Under the pieces are notes generated by a model. That model was not told the origin of the DNA, ran no database searches, and saw only the letters and a list, made by a program, of their open reading frames with translations. From contig CAKVLL010000009.1 of assembly GCA_934757255.1 (NCBI GenBank), positions 1-61,927 of the forward strand: a DNA stretch of 61,927 nucleotides, given 5' to 3'. Each line of letters opens with the position of its first letter. Position 1 is the stretch's first letter. Shown here piece by piece: positions 1 through 7,425 of the stretch. A program made the translations under genes and the position numbers. Source of the stretch: an uncultured Candidatus Melainabacteria bacterium. GTDB lineage: Bacteria; Cyanobacteriota; Vampirovibrionia; Gastranaerophilales; Gastranaerophilaceae.

Positions 1-71
1 ATTTTTTCTTCTGTCGATTTTGCATCATAAACAGTAGGTAAATCTTCTACTTTTATTTTTGTCTCTGTCAT
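1..71 (-). CDS. valS: N-terminus of probable valyl-tRNA synthetase (partial, runs off left edge)
   Basis: Only the first 23 codons are inside the window. They read MTETKIKVEDLPTVYDAKST and then EEK, preceded by an AGGA ribosome binding site 7 nt before the ATG. A short leader followed by LPxxYDxxxxEEK is typical of the start of bacterial valyl-tRNA synthetase, which charges tRNA-Val in the cytoplasm. Too little is visible to exclude another class I synthetase or an unrelated protein; the name rests on this N-terminal pattern alone. Confidence 0.5.
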   Translation of the reverse strand, partial: MTETKIKVEDLPTVYDAKSTEEK

Positions 72-176
72 AAAAAATCCTCACTAGTGTTTCATAGTAA
101 TAGAATATCACAAAAAACACTCAATGAAAATTAGATGATTTCTAGATAAAAGTTTATATCGGATGAAAAACTATGC

Positions 177-204
177 AAAAAAAAACGGAGCAAACGCTCC
201 GTTT
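177..204 (-). terminator. Rho-independent terminator
   Basis: A perfect 9-bp stem (AAACGGAGC / GCTCCGTTT, 183-191 and 196-204) with a 4-nt AAAC loop is followed on the minus strand by about nine U. It lies 30 bp past the stop of the small gene at 236-538 and ends its transcript. Confidence 0.85.
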
Positions 205-235
205 AACTTTTATCTCTATTTTCTCAATTATTTCT

Positions 236-538
236 CTATGCTTTACTTTCGCCCTTATCTTGTACCTTAATGGATTTCTCTTTTTCTTTTTCAGGGTCAA
301 TATCGACTTCTTTATCTTGTTCTTCAATGCACATTGTTGCAAATTGTGCATACAAATCTTTATCATCAAGGATTTCATCAATGTCTAGGAAATTGTCATC
401 TTTTTCGCCTTGATTAGCTTCTGCAAATTTAGATTCATCAATTCCGTATTTTTGAGCTTGTTGTTGAGTTAGCTTGTCTGCTCTAAAAGTTTTTACTAAA
501 AAGTTTCTTAATGCATTTTCACTAATATTTGTTGACAT
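236..538 (-). CDS. Small acidic hypothetical protein (100 aa)
   Basis: Not recognised. The protein is very acidic and Lys/Glu/Asp-rich, without signal peptide or membrane segment. Its first 35 residues look like a small helical domain, and the C-terminal third (EKEKEKSIKVQDKG region) is probably disordered. It is a single-gene unit: a shared promoter-like motif lies 34 bp upstream (572-607) and a strong terminator lies just after. The intact reading frame between two transcription signals supports a real gene. Cytoplasmic location is inferred from the lack of a leader. Confidence 0.75.
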   Translation of the reverse strand: MSTNISENALRNFLVKTFRADKLTQQQAQKYGIDESKFAEANQGEKDDNFLDIDEILDDKDLYAQFATMCIEEQDKEVDIDPEKEKEKSIKVQDKGESKA

Positions 539-571
539 ATTTTTATTCCTTATTTTTAATTATTCATCTTA

Positions 572-607
572 CATATATATAAAGTATTTAAAAAATATTC
601 AATTTCA
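572..607 (-). promoter_or_regulatory. Shared promoter-like motif, copy F
   Basis: Read on the minus strand: TGAAATTGAA, 10 nt, then ATACTTTATATATATG. This matches the block found upstream of six other accessory genes in the window with the same 10-nt gap. It lies 34 bp before the start of the 236-538 gene. The sigma factor is unknown; see findings. Confidence 0.6.
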
Positions 608-660
608 CAAAGATAAAAAGTTGTTACAAAACTTTACATTTTTGTTTATAAAATTTTATC

Positions 661-689
661 TTGCTATATAAAACGCTTTAATGTATTAT
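661..689 (+). promoter_or_regulatory. Sigma-70-type promoter of yebC
   Basis: TTGCTA (661-666), 17 nt, TATTAT (684-689), placing initiation about 30 nt before the yebC start codon. Confidence 0.55.
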
Positions 690-726
690 TGTAAAGCAGT
701 ACAGACTAATTATAAGGGGATATTTT

Positions 727-1485
727 ATGAGCGGACACTCAAAATGGTCAACGATTAAACATAAAAAAGCTAAAACAGATTCATTAAGAGCTGCAGAATT
801 TCAAAAATTTTCAAGAGAAATTATTGTAGCATCAAAACTTGGCGGGCCTGATCCTGCAGGGAACTTCAGACTAAGAACCGCTATTGAAAAAGCTAAAGCA
901 GCGGGGCTTCCGAACGATAATATAAAAAGAGCTATAGAAAAAGGTTCAGGTGCCGGTAACAGTGAAAACTATGATGAAATGGTTTATGAAGGTTATGCAG
1001 CAGGCGGCGTGGCGGTTGTTGTAGAAGCTATGACTGATAACAAAAATAGAACAGCCGGCGACGTTAGAAGCTATTTTACAAAATTCAATGGCAATTTAGG
1101 TGAAACAGGTTGCGTAGGTTGGATGTTCGATAAGAAAGGTTGTATTACTTTTAACAAAGATGATGTGGATTATGAAAAGCTTTTTGAAGCAGCAATTAAT
1201 CTAGACGCAGAAGATATTGTTGAAGAAGAAGACGAATACAAAGTTTACACTTCTATTCCAAACTTACAACCTGTAACAGAAGGTTTGGAAGCAGAAGGCT
1301 TCAAATCAACATCAGCAGAATTTACAAGAGTTCCACAAAATACAATTGAAGTATCAGATGAAAAAACTGCAATCAATATCATGAGATTGTTAGGTAAATT
1401 GGAAGAACACGATGATGTTCAGAATGTTTATGCGAACTTCGATATTGATGATGATTTAATGGCAAAAATAGAAGAACAACTTTAG
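727..1485 (+). CDS. yebC: YebC/PmpR family protein
   Basis: 252 aa, the full family length. It begins MSGHSKWSTIKHKK, the hallmark of the YebC/PmpR/TACO1 family, and continues with the conserved FSREIIVASKLGG and RTAIEKAKAAGLPNDNI segments. Family members are cytoplasmic; they were described as DNA-binding regulators and more recently as ribosome-associated factors easing translation through proline stretches. The start is set by AAGGGGAT upstream. A 28-bp gap separates it from ybaB on the same strand, so the two are probably co-transcribed. Identification is firm; the exact role here is not. Confidence 0.96.
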   Translation: MSGHSKWSTIKHKKAKTDSLRAAEFQKFSREIIVASKLGGPDPAGNFRLRTAIEKAKAAGLPNDNIKRAIEKGSGAGNSENYDEMVYEGYAAGGVAVVVEAMTDNKNRTAGDVRSYFTKFNGNLGETGCVGWMFDKKGCITFNKDDVDYEKLFEAAINLDAEDIVEEEDEYKVYTSIPNLQPVTEGLEAEGFKSTSAEFTRVPQNTIEVSDEKTAINIMRLLGKLEEHDDVQNVYANFDIDDDLMAKIEEQL

Positions 1486-1513
1486 GGAGTACATAGGTAG
1501 GAGGAAATCAACT

Positions 1514-1849
1514 ATGATGAACATGATGAATATGATGAAACAAGCTCAAAATATTCAAAAAAGATTAAAAGAAGCTCAAGATGAACTTAACAAAATGGAT
1601 ATTTCAGGCGAAGCCGCAAACGGTTCAGTAAAAGTTATTTGCGATGGTAAAGGTTTATTCAAATCAATAAAACTTTCTGCAGAAGCTATTAATCCGGAAA
1701 ATCCATCTTCAGTTTCAGAAGATACTATCGAAATGTTAGAAGATATTATCACTACAGCTATTAACCAAACAACTGGTAAAGCTCAAAAAGTTATGGAAGA
1801 AAAAATGAAATCAGTAACTGGTGGTATTAGTATTCCGGGATTATTCTAA
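1514..1849 (+). CDS. ybaB: YbaB/EbfC family nucleoid-associated protein
   Basis: 111 aa, normal for this DNA-binding family of small homodimers. The N-terminus is Met- and Gln-rich (MMNMMNMMKQAQNIQKR), followed by the conserved basic/amphipathic helix and the VKVICDGKG strand, and it ends with the usual ISIPGLF-like tail. The start has a strong AGGAGG site 8 nt upstream; the second and fourth Met are possible alternatives. ybaB next to recR is a widespread bacterial arrangement (with dnaX, which here lies 17 kb away). The 175-bp gap to recR holds an inverted repeat. Confidence 0.95.
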   Translation: MMNMMNMMKQAQNIQKRLKEAQDELNKMDISGEAANGSVKVICDGKGLFKSIKLSAEAINPENPSSVSEDTIEMLEDIITTAINQTTGKAQKVMEEKMKSVTGGISIPGLF

Positions 1850-1862
1850 GAAAGGTAGGAAA

Positions 1863-2023
1863 GGGAATAGGGTAATAAGGTAATAAGGTAATAAGAGATT
1901 TTAAATTTTTAATTTAAATTTTGCACTAAATAGATATAGATACATTTAAAAATTCGCATTGTACAAATAAAGTTTTTAATCTTACTTATTCCCTTATTAC
2001 CCTATTCCCTTATTCCCCTATTA
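1863..2023. repeat. Inverted repeat with 8-bp tandem units between ybaB and recR
   Basis: GGGAATAGGGTAATAAGG (1863-1880) is repeated inverted as its exact complement at 1992-2009, with about 110 AT-rich bp between. The left arm continues as a tandem of GGTAATAA units to 1895; the right arm is flanked by CCCTTATT-like units from 1985 to 2023. The right arm touches the recR start codon, so a transcript from ybaB would fold here. Confidence 0.8.
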
Positions 2024-2024
2024 T

Positions 2025-2621
2025 ATGATTTATCCAAAATCAATTGCAACATTAATCGAACAATTTCAAAAGTTTCCGTCTGTTGGTCCAAAATCTGCAC
2101 AACGGATGGCTTTTCAGGTGCTTAAAATGCCATTAAGTGAAGTCGAAAAATTCGCCAATGCTATTCTTGAAGCTAAAAAGAGTTCTAAAACTTGTGAAAT
2201 TTGTTTTAATATTTCAACCCAAAGCCCTTGTGAAATTTGTTCTTCAACTAATCGTAATCGTTCGGTAATTTGTGTGGTTGCTGAAACGAAAGATTTGATT
2301 GCGATTGAAAAAACCAATGAATATAGAGGGCTTTATCACGTTTTGCAAGGGCTTATTTCTCCAATGGATGGAATAGGTGCTGAGGATATTCGAATAAAAG
2401 AATTACTCCAAAGGCTTACGAACGAAGAAGTTCAAGAAGTTATTCTTGCGCTATCGCCTTCTGTAGAAGGAGAAGCTACTAGCTTATATTTGACAAAATT
2501 AATTAAACCTTTTGGTATAAAAATCTCTCGTATAGCTTTTGGTTTGCCTGTCGGTGCAGATTTAGAATACGCAGACGAAGTTACCTTAGCGCGCGCAATC
2601 GAAGGCAGAAGAGAACTTTAA
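2025..2621 (+). CDS. recR: Recombination protein RecR
   Basis: 198 aa, normal RecR length. It shows the N-terminal helix-hairpin-helix region (FPSVGPKSAQRMAF), the four-cysteine zinc finger (CEICFNIS...CEIC) and the Toprim domain with VVAETKDL and the conserved ALSPSVEGEATSLYL segment. RecR acts with RecO and RecF to load RecA on gapped DNA. The start ATG has no Shine-Dalgarno sequence: the upstream bases are the right arm of a repeat. The gene ends by overlapping the convergent 2618-3916 gene by 4 nt. Confidence 0.95.
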   Translation: MIYPKSIATLIEQFQKFPSVGPKSAQRMAFQVLKMPLSEVEKFANAILEAKKSSKTCEICFNISTQSPCEICSSTNRNRSVICVVAETKDLIAIEKTNEYRGLYHVLQGLISPMDGIGAEDIRIKELLQRLTNEEVQEVILALSPSVEGEATSLYLTKLIKPFGIKISRIAFGLPVGADLEYADEVTLARAIEGRREL

Positions 2622-3916
2622 GCCTCCAAGTTTTTAATAACTCCTTCTTTTATCAATTCATCTTTGATGTCTTTTTTCGTTTGGAATTCAGAACCTGACT
2701 TGTCAGTTTTTCTTTTTAGAAGCATAATTGCTGGAGTTATTACGCCTAGTGCAAAAATACAAGCGCCAATGTTCATATTGATAGAGTTTCTCTTTAATTT
2801 TCTTAATTTTGAGAAGAATTCGTCTGTTGTCTCGCCTTTTCTTACAGCGTTTTTGTACTGTGTATAAAGTTCTTCAACTTGTTTGTTTACACCTTTTAAT
2901 TCATCAAAATCAACAAATGCTCTTGTATCGATTTTATCAATTTTTTTGTAAGTTGTTAAAACATCTGATTGTTTTGCAATTTTTACAATTTCGTTTTGAG
3001 GGTTGTTGTGAATAAATTCATATAAATTGTTATTTGATGAAGCTGCTGATTTAAAGTCATTAATGCTTTTTTCAACAGAACCATCTTTAAATATTTGCTT
3101 CAATTTGTCATCTTCTAAAACTCTAGAATCCAGTGTAATAGATTTGTCATGCTTTTTCTTTGCAGAATTTTCCATAAATTGTTGAATTTTTTTGCCGGCA
3201 TAATACAAGAATAAAAGCGCAGAGCCCTCTTTAATTGTATAACCAATAAATTCTTGCGTTGTTCTGGAATCTTTCAATCTTTCAGAAGTTATAAAACCGT
3301 CTAAAATGTACATGTTTTTAACCGGAGAAAATGCGAACTCTTCTACAATTTTTCCTAATCCTTTAAATGATGGGTTTTGCGCTTTTTCGTTTTTATTTTC
3401 AAGAGCTTCTTTCTTTTTAACTTCTGCTTGATATTCATTAATTAAGTTTTTTCTAATCTTTTTGTCGGTGTAGTTTTGTTTTAATTTTGTTAAGCCAACG
3501 TAAGCGCCTGCCGCTAATATTGTTGAAGCGAAAAACTTTGTAGCAGCAAGATTTTTAAACAATCTTTTTTCTTTTCCGGCTTTTTCTAAATTCTTTCTTA
3601 TTTCCTCAGTAGGCGCAAATTTCTTAGCCTTTTCAAACATATTCATGTCTTTAAGGTTTCTTGGGTCGATTTTTGCGTCTAATTTAAATGCTTTGAATAC
3701 AGTTTTATCATAAAGCCATTTTAGAGATGGAATTCCGCCAAGCCATAGAGCTTCCGTTCCAAACTCGTCAATAAATCTGTCAAAGCCTTCTTCTTTTCCG
3801 GTTGCGTATGAGCCGGCTGTCATGCCTAAACAACTCGATACATCTTTTACACCCAAAGGTATAAGTGAATTAGGGTTTCCTAACGTAGAATAAATTTTTG
3901 CTGGATTTATCATCAT
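2618..3916 (-). CDS. Hypothetical membrane-associated protein (432 aa)
   Basis: No known family recognised. Three hydrophobic stretches are visible: around residues 127-145 (FFASTILAAGAYVG), around 231-246 (SALLFLYYAG) and near the C-terminus (ACIFALGVITPAIMLL) followed by a Lys/Arg-rich tail. There is no cleavable signal peptide. The middle holds SFKGLGK and a ...NMYILDGFITSERL... segment; the F-K-G-L string resembles the N-terminal tag of proteins at 46-53 kb. The upstream motif at 3991-4016 places it with the motif-controlled genes. Start at MM; the second Met (3913) is equally possible. Confidence 0.75.
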   Translation of the reverse strand: MMINPAKIYSTLGNPNSLIPLGVKDVSSCLGMTAGSYATGKEEGFDRFIDEFGTEALWLGGIPSLKWLYDKTVFKAFKLDAKIDPRNLKDMNMFEKAKKFAPTEEIRKNLEKAGKEKRLFKNLAATKFFASTILAAGAYVGLTKLKQNYTDKKIRKNLINEYQAEVKKKEALENKNEKAQNPSFKGLGKIVEEFAFSPVKNMYILDGFITSERLKDSRTTQEFIGYTIKEGSALLFLYYAGKKIQQFMENSAKKKHDKSITLDSRVLEDDKLKQIFKDGSVEKSINDFKSAASSNNNLYEFIHNNPQNEIVKIAKQSDVLTTYKKIDKIDTRAFVDFDELKGVNKQVEELYTQYKNAVRKGETTDEFFSKLRKLKRNSINMNIGACIFALGVITPAIMLLKRKTDKSGSEFQTKKDIKDELIKEGVIKNLEA

Positions 3917-3990
3917 AATTCTACAACCCCCATTTCAGGTTCATTAATTTTTTACTGTGTTTGTTCATACTACAACCTTCCTTTCATCTT

Positions 3991-4016
3991 AAGTATCGTC
4001 AATAAAATAAATTGCT
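3991..4016 (-). promoter_or_regulatory. Shared promoter-like motif, copy H
   Basis: Minus strand: AGCAATTTAT, 10 nt, ATACTTAAGATG. The first block and the ATACTT core match other copies with identical 10-nt spacing; the TATATA part is degenerate. About 75 bp upstream of the 2618-3916 start. Confidence 0.45.
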
Positions 4017-4086
4017 ACCGTTTTTACAAATTGTTACATATCCGATTTTATTATTGTTATGTTAAATGTAAATATATTTAAAACAA

Positions 4087-4117
4087 TTTTCCACTTTCCA
4101 TTTTCCATTTTCCATTT
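4087..4117. repeat. Heptamer tandem repeat (CCATTTT)n
   Basis: About four units of CCATTTT/CCACTTT in tandem. The complementary unit (TGGAAAA) recurs in tandem at 35660-35690, so this is a dispersed short repeat reminiscent of cyanobacterial short tandemly repeated sequences. Confidence 0.65.
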
Positions 4118-4152
4118 ACAAAACTATTTGCGAATTTAGCATTTTTATAACG

Positions 4153-4189
4153 AAAAAAAAGAACTTCCTTATAGGAAGTTCTTTTTTTT
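4153..4189 (-). terminator. Rho-independent terminator
   Basis: A 17-bp perfect stem, A8-GAACTTCCT paired with AGGAAGTTC-T8, and a 3-nt TAT loop. It is symmetric and would work on both strands; it directly follows the minus-strand gene at 4203-4445. Confidence 0.85.
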
Positions 4190-4202
4190 CTAAAATGTTA
4201 AA

Positions 4203-4445
4203 CTAGCCTACAAGTTCAGTATCATCCGACTCAGAAGCTTTTACCATAATAGCATGTTCAACAGGATTTTCCTTTTTGTATGCATTTTCTGTAACTGCTT
4301 CTTCAAAACCAAACTCGTCTCGGGCTTTTTTCATTTGTGTTTCATCAACTAACTTTTTAGCAAGTTCAGCGATTTCATAAACTAGTTTATAACGGTTTTC
4401 TGAATTTTCATTCAATTCCCATGCTACTTTAATAATTTGATCCAT
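4203..4445 (-). CDS. Small hypothetical protein (80 aa)
   Basis: Not recognised. Starts MDQIIKVAWELNENSENR; this ATG is preferred over an upstream in-frame Met at 4484 because it follows AGAGG at 6 nt spacing. The protein is soluble, charged and predicted helical, with no leader. A perfect TAAAGTTT box (4517-4524, minus strand) lies upstream but its partner -10 is poor. It is divergent from the 4612 gene and shares a 166-bp control region with it. Confidence 0.7.
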   Translation of the reverse strand: MDQIIKVAWELNENSENRYKLVYEIAELAKKLVDETQMKKARDEFGFEEAVTENAYKKENPVEHAIMVKASESDDTELVG

Positions 4446-4540
4446 TTTTACCTCTTTTGCTATTTTCTTAATCTTACAACACACAAGAATATTTGTCTAG
4501 CGATAATTTCTTAATAAAACTTTACAAAGTAAAATAAAAA

Positions 4541-4574
4541 GGCAATTTTTTATAAAAGAAATACTTTATATATA
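4541..4574 (+). promoter_or_regulatory. Shared promoter-like motif, copy A (best match)
   Basis: GGCAATTTTT (4541-4550), 10 nt, ATACTTTATATATA (4561-4574), 37 bp before the start codon of the 4612 gene. This is the clearest copy of the family. Confidence 0.65.
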
Positions 4575-4611
4575 CATACGTGATATAGAGAATATTAAAG
4601 GAGAAATAAAC

Positions 4612-5178
4612 ATGGTAAATCAAGTTGGCGGTTATTCACATACTTTATTTTCTGGTGGAAGTTATTTAAGAAAATATGCAGAAGAAGTTGATAAACAAGA
4701 AAATGGTGGTAACGGTAATGGCGTTATTGACGGAAATGAGATACAAAAATTTAAATCCATTGTAAAACAGAAAACAGGCTACGACTTTGATTTCTCTGGA
4801 ATAAATCAAGTAGCAAATAGAACGATAAAAGTACAGGATAAGAATGGTTTTCTTTTCAATAATACAGCAGAAATTGCTAAAAAATATGGAAATGCTACAA
4901 GCACAAAGACAATTGATTGGATGAATGGTAAGCAATCTGGCAAAGATTTATTGGTGCCATCAAGAAAAACTTTAGAAATTCCATATATGAGTGATGATGA
5001 TTATAATAAATCAAAGAGTTTAGTGGATAGACAAGAACAAGCTGTTCGTTCACGAATAGAAAAACAAAACGAAGCAAAGAAAACAAAGGAAGCAAAAGAA
5101 CTTCATAATAATTGTAAAAGTGACTTCGAGAAAGTTTGTGACTATCTTCGTAATAAGATTCGTTCTTGGTTAAATTAA
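4612..5178 (+). CDS. Hypothetical protein with EF-hand-like loop (188 aa)
   Basis: Residues about 27-40 read DKQENGGNGNGVIDGNEI, close to a calcium-binding EF-hand loop (acidic and Asn residues at alternating positions, a Gly, then Ile and an acidic end). The rest is polar; a Lys/Glu-rich, probably coiled helix spans roughly residues 130-165. No signal peptide or membrane segment. AAAGGAG 8 nt upstream fixes the start. It is controlled by motif copy A and ends with a 4-nt overlap with the convergent map gene. Calcium binding is inference; function unknown. Confidence 0.75.
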   Translation: MVNQVGGYSHTLFSGGSYLRKYAEEVDKQENGGNGNGVIDGNEIQKFKSIVKQKTGYDFDFSGINQVANRTIKVQDKNGFLFNNTAEIAKKYGNATSTKTIDWMNGKQSGKDLLVPSRKTLEIPYMSDDDYNKSKSLVDRQEQAVRSRIEKQNEAKKTKEAKELHNNCKSDFEKVCDYLRNKIRSWLN

Positions 5179-5927
5179 TCCATTAAAGTTGTTATAAGTA
5201 TTGGATCACCATCTGTTGCTAGAACTGTATGTTCAAAATGCGCAGATGGTTTTCTGTCTTTAGTAACAACTCCCCATTTATCATCTTCAACAAAGACTTC
5301 GTCGCCACCAAGGTTTAACATCGGCTCAATTGCGATAACGGTATTTGGTTTGATTAGAGTTTGGTCACCAACTCTGTAGTTGAATAAGAATGGGTCTTCA
5401 TGCATTTCGTGACCAACGCCGTGCCCGCCGTATTGACGAACAATGCCTAATTTGTAACTGTTAGCTACATCTTCTATCGCGCCTGAAATATCATCAAGAA
5501 CATTCCCTGCTCTCATTTTAGAAATACCTGCAAATAGAGCTTCTTCCGTTGCTTTCATAAGCATTTGCTTTTCTTCTGAAATTTTGCCTACAGCATAAGA
5601 CCAAGCGCTGTCACCAACCATGCCACCATAAGTTGCACCGACATCTATAGCGATTATATCGCCTTCTTTAAGAATTTCTGTTTCTGACGGAATCCCGTGA
5701 ACGACTTTTTCGTTAATTGAAGTACAAATGCAAGCCGGAAAACCAGCGTAACCAAGAAAAGTTGGGATAGCTTTATTTTCTTTAATAACTTTCATTGCTA
5801 TGTTGTCTAATTCTTTGGTTGAAATACCGGGTTCAACAACTTCTTTCATTTTTTTATGAACAAGAGCAACAATGTGTCCTGCATGTCGCATTCTTTTAAT
5901 TTCATCACGAGATTTTTTGTTAATCAT
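5175..5927 (-). CDS. map: Type I methionine aminopeptidase
   Basis: 250 aa, standard length for the cytosolic two-metal enzyme that removes the initiator methionine from new proteins. The metal and catalytic motifs are all visible: HGIPSE, the two aspartates in AIDVGATYGGMVGDSAW, HGVGHEMHEDP, IEPML and FEHTVLAT. The start is supported by GAGG upstream. It is apparently monocistronic, facing the motif-A gene tail to tail. Confidence 0.97.
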   Translation of the reverse strand: MINKKSRDEIKRMRHAGHIVALVHKKMKEVVEPGISTKELDNIAMKVIKENKAIPTFLGYAGFPACICTSINEKVVHGIPSETEILKEGDIIAIDVGATYGGMVGDSAWSYAVGKISEEKQMLMKATEEALFAGISKMRAGNVLDDISGAIEDVANSYKLGIVRQYGGHGVGHEMHEDPFLFNYRVGDQTLIKPNTVIAIEPMLNLGGDEVFVEDDKWGVVTKDRKPSAHFEHTVLATDGDPILITTLMD

Positions 5928-6047
5928 AAATTCCTCAATCCTTTTTCCTTAATTCTATGATTAAGACAGTATAATTTCAAGAAAAAATCTTAACTTGGTA
6001 ATAAAAATTTTATAAATGTAAAGTTATGTAAAGAAACTGATAAGTTG

Positions 6048-6083
6048 TGAAATTTGATAAAACAATAAAACTTTATATATATG
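6048..6083 (+). promoter_or_regulatory. Shared promoter-like motif, copy E
   Basis: TGAAATTTGA (6048-6057), 10 nt, AAACTTTATATATATG (6068-6083), 26 bp before the start of the Ser/Gly/Cys-rich peptide gene. Confidence 0.6.
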
Positions 6084-6108
6084 TAAACACTTTGTAAGGA
6101 TTAAGATT

Positions 6109-6474
6109 ATGCTAACATTTAAATCATCAGAAGAATCAACATCAACATGTTTTAAGTTTATCGGAGCAAATTCTACTCCTAGTACAACTCATTTAATTTC
6201 AAATAATACATCATTAATATCAGATAACACATCATTAATTTCACCATCAGTATCATCAGATGGAACTGATAGTTGTAGTTTTTATTCCGGTCCATCTGAT
6301 GCAACTATTATGGCATTTGGTGAAGGTTGTGGTTCGATTGCATCAGCTTCTGTTGGTGAATCTTGCGGTTCTATCGCATATTCAGGTGGCGGCGAGTCTT
6401 GTGGCTCAGTAGCTTCTGTTTCTGTTTCAACAGGAAGTAGCTTCTCTGGTGGTGGATGCAGTTATTCTTGCTAA
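6109..6474 (+). CDS. Ser/Gly/Cys-rich small protein with 12-residue repeats
   Basis: 121 aa of extreme composition: Ser, Gly, Thr and seven Cys, few charged residues after residue 20. The C-terminal half contains three repeats of GE(G/S)CGS(I/V)A with cysteines exactly 12 residues apart (C74, C86, C98), then a tail ending GGGCSYSC. N-terminal half: two copies of TSLIS(D/P). No classical signal peptide. Such a leader-plus-Cys/Ser/Gly core could be a modified-peptide (RiPP) precursor or a cross-linked surface protein; no dedicated modifying enzyme is adjacent. It is monocistronic, with motif E before and a strong terminator after. Function unknown. Confidence 0.75.
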   Translation: MLTFKSSEESTSTCFKFIGANSTPSTTHLISNNTSLISDNTSLISPSVSSDGTDSCSFYSGPSDATIMAFGEGCGSIASASVGESCGSIAYSGGGESCGSVASVSVSTGSSFSGGGCSYSC

Positions 6475-6496
6475 TCAACAACTAAATAATAAATTG

Positions 6497-6522
6497 CCGA
6501 CTTTATAAAAAGTCGGTTTTTT
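6497..6522 (+). terminator. Rho-independent terminator
   Basis: CCGACTTT (6497-6504), ATAA loop, AAAGTCGG (6509-6516), then six T. Ends the Ser/Gly/Cys-rich gene. Confidence 0.9.
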
Positions 6523-6531
6523 CTATTTTTA

Positions 6532-7422
6532 TTATTTACGATGCTTTTTTACTCTTACGCCTTCAACTTCGTGAACATCTTCGGTTACAAGGAATGCTCT
6601 GGGATCAATGGAATGTACGAGTTCTTTTAATTTTGCCATTTCAAATTTACTTACAACGCAATAAGTTTGAATTTTTTCTTGTTTGGAATAGCCACCCATT
6701 GCTTTCATATAAGTTACACTTACATCAAGTTCCTTCATAATGGCATTACCAATTTCTTTATAATATTCTGAAAAAATTCTAACAGATTTTGCTTTGTCCA
6801 AACCTTCAAGCACGGAATCTATAACTTTTGAAGCTATATAATAAGTCAAAATTGAATAAAGCGCTCTATCCCAACCATATAAAAATCCTGCACCCATATA
6901 AATAAATAGGTTAATGAACATTAAAAGTTCGCCGACTGAAATTATTTTTAATTTTTTTGCAAGGTTTATAGAAACCATTTCGGTACCATCTAAAGATGCG
7001 TTGTTTCTTAAAATTAAACCTACTCCAAAGCCTAAAATAATACCGCCAAAAACAGTAGCTAATAACAAATCATTTGTAGCTTGTTTTCCATGTAAAACGT
7101 TAGTTGCGACAGCTAGCATTGCAGTAGCAAAAAAAGTTTGGAAAACAAATTTTTTACCAAGAGTTTTTAATGCCATTAAGATAAAAGGAATGTTAATACA
7201 AAAAATCAGTAAACCTAAATTCCATTTGGTTAAATATGAAACCATCATGGATATACCGATTACGCCTCCGTCAATAATCTTGTTTGGTAAAAGAAACATT
7301 TCCAAACCGACAGCAACAATAAAGCACCCAAGAGTTAAGAAAAACGCTTTTGCTACGTATTCTCTAACCAGTTCGCCTTTTGTTTTCTTTTTTATCTCAG
7401 GTTTTTTCTTCCCGAAAAGCAT
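6532..7422 (-). CDS. YitT family membrane protein
   Basis: 296 aa. About five or six membrane segments in the first 190 residues (the YitT_membrane domain, with a conserved IIDGGVIGISMM segment), followed by a soluble C-terminal DUF2179-type domain (residues about 205-290, containing KEIGNAIMKELDVSVTYMKAMGGYS). The family is widespread and its transported substrate is not established. It is the last gene of the lysA-cdaA-yitT run, only 3 bp after cdaA, so it is co-transcribed. DUF2179 resembles a ligand-binding fold, and being beside the c-di-AMP cyclase makes nucleotide regulation an attractive inference. Confidence 0.92.
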   Translation of the reverse strand: MLFGKKKPEIKKKTKGELVREYVAKAFFLTLGCFIVAVGLEMFLLPNKIIDGGVIGISMMVSYLTKWNLGLLIFCINIPFILMALKTLGKKFVFQTFFATAMLAVATNVLHGKQATNDLLLATVFGGIILGFGVGLILRNNASLDGTEMVSINLAKKLKIISVGELLMFINLFIYMGAGFLYGWDRALYSILTYYIASKVIDSVLEGLDKAKSVRIFSEYYKEIGNAIMKELDVSVTYMKAMGGYSKQEKIQTYCVVSKFEMAKLKELVHSIDPRAFLVTEDVHEVEGVRVKKHRK

Positions 7423-7425
7423 ACC

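Noticed and set aside
173..388. 71-aa plus-strand frame at the left edge
   Set aside because: It is antisense to the 236 gene and its terminator, with Phe-rich low-complexity composition.
4497..4524. Third sigma-28 promoter before the 4203 gene
   Set aside because: The -35 box TAAAGTTT is perfect but the -10 matches only four of eight bases and needs a 12-nt spacer.
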